A stretch of DNA of 34,315 nt from Sorangium cellulosum (GTDB lineage Bacteria > Myxococcota_A > Polyangia > Polyangiales > Polyangiaceae): contig DYPH01000063.1 in NCBI GenBank assembly GCA_020720045.1, forward strand, positions 1 to 34,315. The letters are read 5' to 3'. The notes below the pieces were generated by a model that was given only the letters and a program-made list of their open reading frames with translations, made no database searches and was not told the origin of the DNA. A program made the translations under genes and the position numbers. Positions 8,416-15,065 of this stretch are shown here, in pieces. Position 1 is the first letter of the stretch. Each line of letters opens with the position of its first letter.

Positions 8416-9543
8416 TTAGAGAGTTCTGCGCGCCGTTTCCTCACCGCCTTTGGCGGTTCCGGGCGGACGCGCACCGAGCCGCCTCACTTCGACGTCGAAG
8501 TGGTCGTCGCCGCGCTCTTGGAAGCCGACTTCGGCGACCCCAAAGAGGGCGAGCGTCTCCGCTTGGGTCGTGGTGTGGAGCGACGGCGCGAGCGTGCTGA
8601 AGCGCCCGCCGCCGCCGAGGGCCATCGGCAGGAGGAGCTGGTCGGCGAGGTGCTCGCCGGCAAAGACGCCAGCGGCATCCCACCGGAGGAACTGCTCGCA
8701 GGAGTCGCGGGCCACGGTCTCTGCGGAGAGACCACGCTCGCCGAAGGTGACGAAATACTCGGCAAACTCAGCATCTTCGTAGCGATGCTTGGCTCGCACT
8801 CCGTAGATGTTCCCCGCGCAGAGAGCATCTTCGTAGGTGATCGTCTCCAGGTGGCGCCGGTCGAGGGTCTTCCCGTGGACCTGTCCGAGGAGGGAGATCG
8901 CTTGCGTGTGCTCCCGCTTGCCGGCGGCACTCGGGATTTTCGCAATTTCTACGACTGAGTTCAGCTCCACCTCGCCGGCGGCTCGAAGGAGATCGCAGGC
9001 GACAAGTCCCGTTGAGGAAGGGCGCAGCGTCACCTCGACTTTTCCGCCACCTGCCGGGTAAAAGCCGGGGCGGATGAGCTTCGCATCGAGGTGAACGCCG
9101 AAGCGCCGGAGGACCGGCACGAAGGCGTTGACGAAGAAGCTCCAGGGGGGCGCCATCGGGTTGTGGGTCCCCCCTTCCAACGTGATCGTGATCGGTTCCG
9201 ACGCCGGTTTTGAAAGCAAAATCGGAAGGATCGTCTGCAGGACGAGCATGGTGCTCCCCGCGCTCCCGATGGCAAATGTGTAATTTGCATGTTTTGGGGG
9301 CGTCTGGGGCCGGAAGGTCACCTTCTGGGATCCGAGGGCGATCCCGGTCACCTCGGCGGCGCAGGTTTCCGTGGCGGCGCGGATCGCCATCATGTGCTGG
9401 CGCATCAAACCCGGTTTCTCGCGACCGGCTCGGATGTTCTCGAGCACGATTGGGCGCCCCGTGATGGCAGAGAGAGTCAACGAGGTGCGAAGGATTTGGC
9501 CGCCCCCCTCGCCGCGGGAGCCGTCAATGATGAGCGGATACAT
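8416..9543 (-). CDS. rtcA: RNA 3'-terminal phosphate cyclase RtcA
   Basis: A 375-residue ATP-dependent cyclase that converts RNA 3'-phosphates to 2',3'-cyclic phosphates, the ends used by RtcB and sensed by RtcR. Visible family blocks are IDGSRGEGGGQILRTSL at the N-terminus, the RTC signature PGFYPAGGGKVEV in the middle, and HLADQLLLPMAL followed by SLHTTT in the region of the catalytic His. I start at ATG 9543 (MYPLIIDGSRG), preceded by GGAG 11 nt upstream; the frame extends ten codons further without support. The gene follows rtcB by 51 nt in the same direction, so it is the second gene of rtcBA. Oddity: the last 17 codons are repeat B, so the native C-terminus has been replaced or extended (LGARPPGTAKGGEETARRTL). 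Confidence 0.95.
   Translation of the reverse strand: MYPLIIDGSRGEGGGQILRTSLTLSAITGRPIVLENIRAGREKPGLMRQHMMAIRAATETCAAEVTGIALGSQKVTFRPQTPPKHANYTFAIGSAGSTMLVLQTILPILLSKPASEPITITLEGGTHNPMAPPWSFFVNAFVPVLRRFGVHLDAKLIRPGFYPAGGGKVEVTLRPSSTGLVACDLLRAAGEVELNSVVEIAKIPSAAGKREHTQAISLLGQVHGKTLDRRHLETITYEDALCAGNIYGVRAKHRYEDAEFAEYFVTFGERGLSAETVARDSCEQFLRWDAAGVFAGEHLADQLLLPMALGGGGRFSTLAPSLHTTTQAETLALFGVAEVGFQERGDDHFDVEVRRLGARPPGTAKGGEETARRTL
8421..8472 (+). repeat. repeat B, copy 1 (inside rtcA 3' end)
   Basis: 52-bp element sharing almost its whole length with copies at 27348-27399 and 31839-31893. Outer stem GCGCG/CGCGC followed by CCG/CGG with a bulged A, inner stem CCGCC-TTT-GGCGG. Here it is antisense to rtcA and encodes the last residues of RtcA; the rtcA stop codon follows immediately. 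Confidence 0.85.
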
Positions 9544-9594
9544 ACAAAGTTTCTCCAAGGTAGAGCAGTTCAAGCAAAGAAAACGAGGTGACGT

Positions 9595-10830
9595 TCACCC
9601 CTTCACACAGATGAACTGACGCAGTTCGTGGACGATCGCGACCAAATCGGCCTGAGCCGCCATCACTTTATCAATCGGCTTATAGGCCATCGGCGTTTCG
9701 TCGATGACGTCACGATCCTTGCGGCATTCAATCCCCGCCGTCGCCTCGCGATGGTCCTTGAGCGTGAAGCGCTTTTGAGCAGCGGTACGGCTCATCGCTC
9801 GCCCGGCACCGTGGCTGCACGAACAGAACGAATCGGCGTTCCCACGTCCGCGGACGATGTAGGATCGTGCCCCCATGGAGCCAGGAATAATACCAAGTTC
9901 CCCTTCACCAGCACGGACCGCCCCCTTGCGGGTCACAAAGACGTCGGCGCCGAAGTGGTGCTCCTTCGCGACGTAGTTGTGGTGGCAGTTGATGGCCTCT
10001 TCATCGACGGTGAACTTCGGAAGTCCCGCGTCTTTGAGGGCACGCAGCGTCGCCGTCATCATCAATTCGTGATTCGCGCGCGCGTAGTCTTGCGCCCAGG
10101 AAACTGCTTCAATGTAGTCGTTGAAGTGGGTCGAATGTTCCGTGAAGTAAGCGAGGTCGCGATGGGGGAGGTTTCCCCATTGAGCTTCTAGGTCCTTCTT
10201 GGCCCGTTCGATGAAGTAGGTCCCGATGCGGTTCCCGATCCCGCGGGACCCCGAGTGGAGCATCACCCAGACGGCATCGCTCTCATCGAGGCAGATCTCG
10301 ATGAAATGATTCCCGGTTCCGAGGGTACCGAGCTGCTCGAGGCGGCTCGCCGTCGACACCTGGGGGTGCTTGGCGAGGATCGCTGCGTAGCGGTCGTCGA
10401 GCGGGGCCCAGGCGTCCCGGTTCGCGTCGGGCGGATTTCGGAAGGCGCCGCGGTCGTTGCGGCGGCCGCCATCGGTGCGCCCGTGCGGGACGCGCGCTTC
10501 GATGGTGCTGCGGATCGCGAAGAGGTTGTCGGGGAGTTGGGACGCGCGGAGGCTCGTCTTTCGAGCGATCATTCCGCAACCGATGTCGACGCCGACCGCC
10601 GCGGGGACGATGGCGCCGCGGGTCGGGATGACCGAGCCGACGGTCGCGCCGATGCCGAAGTGGACGTCCGGCATGACGGCGATGTGATCGTGGATGAAGG
10701 GGAGCTGGGCGACGTTGGCGAGTTGGCGGACCGCCTCCTCTTCCACGGCGACGCCGCGGGTCCATCCGTAGATCGGCATTTCATCCGGCGTGCGGTCGAG
10801 GCGCTCGTAGCTGGGGAGGTGCGTGTTCAT
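9595..10830 (-). CDS. rtcB: RNA-splicing/repair ligase RtcB
   Basis: A 411-residue GTP- and Mn2+-dependent ligase that joins RNA 3'-phosphate or 2',3'-cyclic phosphate ends to 5'-OH ends. All metal and guanylylation motifs are present: VGVDIGCGM (Asp, Cys), GTLGTGNHF (His), MLHSGSRGIGN (His), NCHHN (His) and CSCSHGAGRAMSRT with the catalytic His. The C-terminus RQFICVKG matches the typical RtcB end, and the close match throughout to E. coli-type RtcB suggests the canonical repair paralogue. The start ATG 10830 has AGAAGG about 9 nt upstream. It is the first gene of rtcBA and divergent from rtcR, the standard arrangement for the sigma-54-controlled RNA-repair operon. Confidence 0.97.
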   Translation of the reverse strand: MNTHLPSYERLDRTPDEMPIYGWTRGVAVEEEAVRQLANVAQLPFIHDHIAVMPDVHFGIGATVGSVIPTRGAIVPAAVGVDIGCGMIARKTSLRASQLPDNLFAIRSTIEARVPHGRTDGGRRNDRGAFRNPPDANRDAWAPLDDRYAAILAKHPQVSTASRLEQLGTLGTGNHFIEICLDESDAVWVMLHSGSRGIGNRIGTYFIERAKKDLEAQWGNLPHRDLAYFTEHSTHFNDYIEAVSWAQDYARANHELMMTATLRALKDAGLPKFTVDEEAINCHHNYVAKEHHFGADVFVTRKGAVRAGEGELGIIPGSMGARSYIVRGRGNADSFCSCSHGAGRAMSRTAAQKRFTLKDHREATAGIECRKDRDVIDETPMAYKPIDKVMAAQADLVAIVHELRQFICVKG

Positions 10831-10844
10831 GATGGTTTCCCTTC

Positions 10845-10861
10845 TTCAGGGGGCGTGCCAA
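10845..10861 (-). promoter_or_regulatory. sigma-54-like promoter element for rtcBA
   Basis: Read on the minus strand, TTGGCACG (10861-10854) is a perfect -24 box; after four C's comes CTGAA (10849-10845) where TTGCA is expected. The GG-to-GA spacing is right, but the -12 GC is GA. It lies only about 15 nt before the rtcB ATG and overlaps the ribosome-binding region, so it would demand a very short leader or the downstream Met18 as start. Supported by the presence of rtcR; position and -12 mismatch argue against. Confidence 0.35.
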
Positions 10862-10941
10862 GGGGGCCAATTTTAGAAAACACCGCGATTTTCGCCATTT
10901 TGGTGGGCGAGCCCCTGCGCAATCTCGCGCGTGTTTATCTT

Positions 10942-10970
10942 TTTGGCTAGCGTCCCGCCTGTTTGGCTAG
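10942..10970. promoter_or_regulatory. paired TTTGGCTAG direct repeats, possible RtcR activator site
   Basis: Identical 9-mers TTTGGCTAG at 10942-10950 and 10962-10970, exactly 20 bp (about two helical turns) apart, just before the rtcR start and roughly 90-120 bp upstream of the rtcB start region. That is the usual distance for an enhancer-binding protein's upstream activator sequence. The role is inference. Confidence 0.4.
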
Positions 10971-10980
10971 TCTGTCGGCG

Positions 10981-12879
10981 ATGGCGCGCAAGAAGACGGT
11001 GGTGCTCGGACTCCTCGGAACGACCCTCGACGCCGGCCTCGGCCCGAACCGTTGGGAGCGCTGGCGGCCGACCGTCGACCTCCACCGGCTCCCCGATCTG
11101 ATCGTCGATCGCTTCGAGCTCTTTTACAACGGGAGCGCGGCGACGGCCGCGTCCGGCGCCCGTCCGTCGGCGACCGCCAGCAAATATCCTGGAAGCGGGG
11201 GCGCCGGAGACGGCGGGCCCACTTCAACAGGCGGTCGCGCGACGCGCGAGGCCCGGGACTCCGGCTTCGATCAGGCGCTCCCCCGCACGTCGGACCCGCA
11301 CGAGCTCCTCGCTCATCGCGTAAAGGCTGATATTCGTGAGCTTTCTCCGGAGACGCAGGTCAACCTGCACCGGCTCGCCATCGCCGACCCTTGGAATTTC
11401 GCCGAGGTCTACGAAGCGCTCCTCGACGTCGCCGAGGGGTACCCGTTCCGCGACGACGAGGAGTACCTCGTCCACCTCACCACCGGCAGCCACGTCGCCC
11501 AGATTTGCCTGTTCCTCCTTACGGAGGCCCGTTGGTTCCCTGCAAAATTGCTTCAAATTTCGCCGCCGCGCGTGCCGGGGGAGGACCGCAGCCGCCGCAA
11601 GTTCGATCGGGGCGGAGACCGTTCACGAAGCGGCGAGGGCCCGAAGAGCTGGGCCGACACCCGGCAGACGCGGGATCATGGGAGCTTCCAGATCTTCGAT
11701 CTCAATCTCTCTACCTACGACCGTCTTGGTACTCGTCTTGCGAAGATTCAGCAGGATGCCCAGGGGATCCTCAAGGCAGGTATCGCCACTCGAAACAAGC
11801 ATTTCAATCATACAATTGCGCGTATCGAGCAGGTGGCGACGTCGTCGACCTCGCCGATGCTCATCCTCGGGCCGACCGGCGCCGGCAAGAGCTTCCTCGC
11901 GCGCCGCATCTTTGATCTGAAGAAGGCGCGCCACCAGGTCGGCGGGGAGTTTGTCGATGTGAACTGCGCGACGATCCGCGGCGACGGCGCCATGAGCGCG
12001 CTTTTTGGCCATGCAAAAGGGGCATTTACTGGCGCGCAGGGGGCGCGGGACGGTCTCCTCGTCCGCGCCGACAAGGGGGTCCTCTTCCTCGATGAGATCG
12101 GGGAGCTCGGCCTTGAAGAGCAGGGGATGCTCCTGCGCGCCCTGGAGGAGAAGACCTTTCTCCCCCTCGGCGCCGACAAGCCTCGAAGCTCAGATTTTCA
12201 ATTGATCTCTGGGACGAATCGCGATTTGGCCGAAGCGGTCGCTGCGGGACTGTTTCGCGAGGATCTCTACGCCCGAATTCGCCTCTGGACCTTTCGCCTC
12301 CCGGGCCTCGCCGAGCGCCGGGAAGACCTCGCCCCGAACCTGGAACACGAACTCGCGCGGTGGGTCCAGTCGCGGAAGGCGCCGGTCGTATTTCCCGACG
12401 AAGCCAAGCGGCGCTACCTTGCATTTGCGGAAGCAAAAACAAGTGGTTGGACGGGGAATTTTCGCGACCTTTCGGCGAGCGTGGAGCGCCTCGTGACCCT
12501 CGCCGAAGGGGGGCGCATCACGGCGGCGCTCGTCGACGAAGAGATCCTCCGCCTCCAAGAGACCTGGCGGACGCCTACGCTCGCCGCGAGCGGTGCCGGT
12601 GGGGCGGGAAGCGCTGGAATTGCAAAGGAAGTTGCGCGTGGCGAGCAGCTCTTGAGCCGCGTCCTCGGGGCGGCGGCGGCCCGCGTCGATAGCTTCGATC
12701 GCGTCCAGCTCGCCCACGTGCTCGCCGTTTGCCTTGAGGCCGACTCCCTCTCCGAGGCGGGGCGCCAGCTTTTTGAGGTCTCTCGGACGGAGCGCGCGAC
12801 GGTAAACGACGCCGATCGTCTACGGAAATACCTCACAAAATGGGGGATTTCCTTCGATGCGATCAAGCGATCCGCATAA
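10981..12879 (+). CDS. rtcR: RtcR, CARF-domain sigma-54 activator of rtcBA
   Basis: A 632-residue bacterial enhancer-binding protein. Residues 4-245 are the CARF-type RtcR sensor (VVLGLLGTTLD, RWERWRPTVDL, VHLTTGSHVAQICLFLL, IFDLNLSTYD), known in E. coli to sense RNA ends carrying 2',3'-cyclic phosphate. The AAA+ domain has Walker A GPTGAGKS (297-304), the sigma-54 loop GAFTGA (347-352), Walker B VLFLDE (367-372) and the FREDLYARI block. The C-terminus carries a factor-like DNA-binding segment (SVNDADRLRKYL-like). Start ATG 10981 gives the standard N-terminus; a TTG at 10963 is in frame. Two stretches are absent from the E. coli protein as I recall it: about residues 57-104, which contain repeat A, and an Arg-rich stretch of about 35 residues at 199-234. 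Both fall in the sensor domain. Confidence 0.95.
   Translation: MARKKTVVLGLLGTTLDAGLGPNRWERWRPTVDLHRLPDLIVDRFELFYNGSAATAASGARPSATASKYPGSGGAGDGGPTSTGGRATREARDSGFDQALPRTSDPHELLAHRVKADIRELSPETQVNLHRLAIADPWNFAEVYEALLDVAEGYPFRDDEEYLVHLTTGSHVAQICLFLLTEARWFPAKLLQISPPRVPGEDRSRRKFDRGGDRSRSGEGPKSWADTRQTRDHGSFQIFDLNLSTYDRLGTRLAKIQQDAQGILKAGIATRNKHFNHTIARIEQVATSSTSPMLILGPTGAGKSFLARRIFDLKKARHQVGGEFVDVNCATIRGDGAMSALFGHAKGAFTGAQGARDGLLVRADKGVLFLDEIGELGLEEQGMLLRALEEKTFLPLGADKPRSSDFQLISGTNRDLAEAVAAGLFREDLYARIRLWTFRLPGLAERREDLAPNLEHELARWVQSRKAPVVFPDEAKRRYLAFAEAKTSGWTGNFRDLSASVERLVTLAEGGRITAALVDEEILRLQETWRTPTLAASGAGGAGSAGIAKEVARGEQLLSRVLGAAAARVDSFDRVQLAHVLAVCLEADSLSEAGRQLFEVSRTERATVNDADRLRKYLTKWGISFDAIKRSA
11158..11232 (+). 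repeat. repeat A, copy 1 (inside rtcR)
   Basis: 75-bp unit beginning GCCCGTCCGTCGGCG and containing the GGAGACGGCGGGCCC block shared with 28354-28509 and 30266-30340. The central hairpin is CCAGC-AAATAT-CCTGG (11177-11192), with one inner pair lost in this copy. It is translated in the frame ARPSA...AGDGGP, the same as the other copies. Confidence 0.85.
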
Positions 12880-12900
12880 GGGAGCCGCGCCGGAAGACTT

Positions 12901-14139
12901 ATGGTAAGCGCGCTGCCAGCCATGTCCGACGAATCCTCTGCCCTCGCCAGCGACTCCTTCGCCTCCCTCTTTGAAGCCGGCCCGTCCGTCGGCCGGAAGA
13001 GCGTTCGCGTTGGTCAAACCCTCGAAGCGACGATTGTTGCCCTTGGAAAGGACAACTGTTTCGTCGCTCTCGACGGCAAGCGCCAGGCGTACATCGCCTC
13101 CATTGAACTCCGCGACGAGCAGGGCGAATTCACGGTGAAGGAAGGCGACACGCTCGTCGCCAAGGTCATCGCCGTCGATTCGGCGTCCGGCGATGTCCGC
13201 CTCGGGAAGAGCTTCGGCCGCGCGACGAGCGTCGCTCAGTTCGAAGAAGCCCGGAACGCGCGAATTGCCGTTCAAGGCAAAGTCTCCGGCGTCAACAAAG
13301 GCGGTATCGAGGTCGACCTCGGCGGCGGCGCTCGTGGTTTCTGCCCGAACAGCCAAACCGGCCCGAAGGGCCTCGATCCGAACACGCTCGTCGGCCAGGA
13401 ACTCTCCTTCCTCGTCACCGAGATCAAGGAAGGGGGCAAGAGTATCGTCCTCTCGCGCCGCGCCCTGATCCAGGAGGAGGCCCGCGAGGCAAAAGCACGT
13501 GTTCTCGCGAACTTGGAGATCGGTAAGACGGTCAAGGGGACTGTCACCGCCATCCGCGACTTCGGCGCCTTCGTCGACATCGGCGGCCTCGAAGCGCTGA
13601 TCCCGGCGAGCGAGATGTCCTACGAGCGCCGCCCCGTGAACGAGATCCTCACCGCCGGCGACTCCGTCGAAGCGCAGGTCCTCGCCGTCAAGGAAGACGA
13701 GAAGGGGAACCCGAAGGTTTCGCTCAGCCTCAAGGCGCTCCTCCCGGTGCCGGAAGGCTTCACCCCGCCGGCGGCCCGCAGCGCCAACGCCCCGGTAAAG
13801 TTCACGATTCACCAGGTCGTCGAAGGGGCAGTCGTCCGCGTCGAGACCTACGGCCTCTTCGTCCAGGTCGACGGCACCGACGGTCGCCAGGGTCGCGGCC
13901 TCGTCCCGGCCGGCGAAACCGGCACCCAGCGCGGCGCCGACCTGAAGAAGCTGTTCCCCGAGGGGACGAAGGTCACCTGCTCGGTCATGGAGACCGGTGA
14001 CGGCAAGCTCAAGCTTTCGATCCGTGGCGCGAAGAACGCCGCCGAGCGCGCCGACTACGAGAGCCACAAAGGGCAGATGGCCCAGAAGGGCTTCGGCACC
14101 CTCGCCGACCTCCTCTCCAAGGTCAAAGTCAAGAAGTGA
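12901..14139 (+). CDS. S1 RNA-binding repeat protein
   Basis: A 412-residue cytoplasmic protein built of about four S1 (OB-fold) RNA-binding repeats: residues about 36-104 (VGQTLEATIVALGKDNCFVAL), 125-190 (VQGKVSGVNKGGIEVDLGG), 205-280 (VKGTVTAIRDFGAFVDIGG, the best match to consensus) and 300-380 (VEGAVVRVETYGLFVQVDG). It resembles ribosomal protein S1 but is shorter than the six-repeat form, so it may be an S1 paralogue in translation or RNA turnover rather than RpsA itself. The start ATG 12901 has GGAAGA about 5 nt upstream; Met8 (12922) is an alternative without a clear ribosome-binding site. It follows rtcR by 21 nt and may be read through from it; functional coupling is unproven. Confidence 0.85.
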   Translation: MVSALPAMSDESSALASDSFASLFEAGPSVGRKSVRVGQTLEATIVALGKDNCFVALDGKRQAYIASIELRDEQGEFTVKEGDTLVAKVIAVDSASGDVRLGKSFGRATSVAQFEEARNARIAVQGKVSGVNKGGIEVDLGGGARGFCPNSQTGPKGLDPNTLVGQELSFLVTEIKEGGKSIVLSRRALIQEEAREAKARVLANLEIGKTVKGTVTAIRDFGAFVDIGGLEALIPASEMSYERRPVNEILTAGDSVEAQVLAVKEDEKGNPKVSLSLKALLPVPEGFTPPAARSANAPVKFTIHQVVEGAVVRVETYGLFVQVDGTDGRQGRGLVPAGETGTQRGADLKKLFPEGTKVTCSVMETGDGKLKLSIRGAKNAAERADYESHKGQMAQKGFGTLADLLSKVKVKK

Positions 14140-14162
14140 CCCTCGGCGACTAGCCGTCTCCC

Positions 14163-14199
14163 GATGCAGAGTGCATGCGATTTGCGTGCATTCTGCATT
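14163..14199. terminator. 16-bp hairpin after the S1-protein gene
   Basis: GATGCAGAGTGCATGC (14163-14178) pairs with GCGTGCATTCTGCATT (14184-14199) over all 16 positions, three of them G-U, around a 5-nt loop. It is the only structure between the S1-protein gene and the next gene. There is no good T-run, so it could be a factor-assisted terminator or an mRNA-end hairpin. Confidence 0.5.
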
Positions 14200-14248
14200 C
14201 TCGTTTGGACCGGGCTAGATCGCCCTTCGCTCCTGCAAATACAAGCAC

Positions 14249-14983
14249 ATGGCTAGCAAGAAGACCGCGCGCAAAGACTCCGCCACCCCGCGAACGACGA
14301 AGAAGCAGACCCAAGGGCGCATCGATCGGCGGTTCTTGCCGGTGCCGACGGCGAACCCGCTCCTCGTCCGTGGCCTCTTCGGCGTAGGCTCCATGGTGCT
14401 TGGCGGCGGCTCCTTCGCCTATTTTGGGCGCCGCTATCAGGAGCTTGAGCCGCACCCGTGGGCCTTCTGGATGATGGCGTCCGGCTTCGTCGTCGTTGCG
14501 CTCGCCGTCTGGCTCGGGACCTCCTCGGAGACGGCGGTTCGCGTCGGTCCGGCCGGCGTCGCCGAAGACCGGGGTGAGCTCCGCCGCGTGCCGTGGTGGG
14601 CCATTGAAAAGGTGACCTACCAGGAGAGTTCAAACGCACTTGTCGTCGCTGGAAAGGATCTTTCCGGCGAGCATACGACGCTCGTCATTGGGCTCGCTCC
14701 TCACAAGCCGGCCGTTGCACACATCCTTGCCGAAGCGATGGAACGCATCCCGTCGAAGGTCGAAGTGCCTGAAGACGTTGCAAAAGAGATCGGCGAGCCG
14801 GACCCGTACGCCGGCATGAAAATCCAGGACCCGGTCCGCGTCGTCGGCCGGAAGTGCCGGGAAAGTGGGACGACGATTACCGTCGAGACCGACGCGCGCG
14901 TCTGCGTACAATGCGACGCTGTCTACCACCGGGAACACACGCCCGCCGTCTGCGACTGCGGCGCGCGCTTCGCGGCGCTCTGA
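14249..14983 (+). CDS. membrane protein with C-terminal zinc-ribbon-like segment
   Basis: A 244-residue protein of unknown function. A basic N-terminus (MASKKTARKDSATPRTTKKQ) precedes two TM helices (about 46-66 and 73-92), then a soluble domain resembling PH-like membrane-protein modules (VRVGPAGVAEDRGELRRVPW, VVAGKDLSGEHTTLVIG). The C-terminus contains CVQCDAVYHREHTPAVCDC, a CxxC...H...CxC pattern that should bind zinc, as in RING/zinc-ribbon tails. The start codon follows a short AT-richer leader. Stand-alone gene; no family recognised. Confidence 0.75.
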   Translation: MASKKTARKDSATPRTTKKQTQGRIDRRFLPVPTANPLLVRGLFGVGSMVLGGGSFAYFGRRYQELEPHPWAFWMMASGFVVVALAVWLGTSSETAVRVGPAGVAEDRGELRRVPWWAIEKVTYQESSNALVVAGKDLSGEHTTLVIGLAPHKPAVAHILAEAMERIPSKVEVPEDVAKEIGEPDPYAGMKIQDPVRVVGRKCRESGTTITVETDARVCVQCDAVYHREHTPAVCDCGARFAAL

Positions 14984-15065
14984 GTTTCTTCGGGCGCTGT
15001 ACAAAGCGGTCACTGCCGCGGAACCGCTTGCTTCGAGGGGGCCATCGACTAAGCCGGTCGCACCC

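Noticed and set aside
12979-12993. GCCCGTCCGTCGGC in the S1-protein gene, identical to the start of repeat A
   Set aside because: Only about 14 nt match and none of the hairpin or GGAGACGGCG block follows; the residues fit the gene's own N-terminus. Treated as chance.
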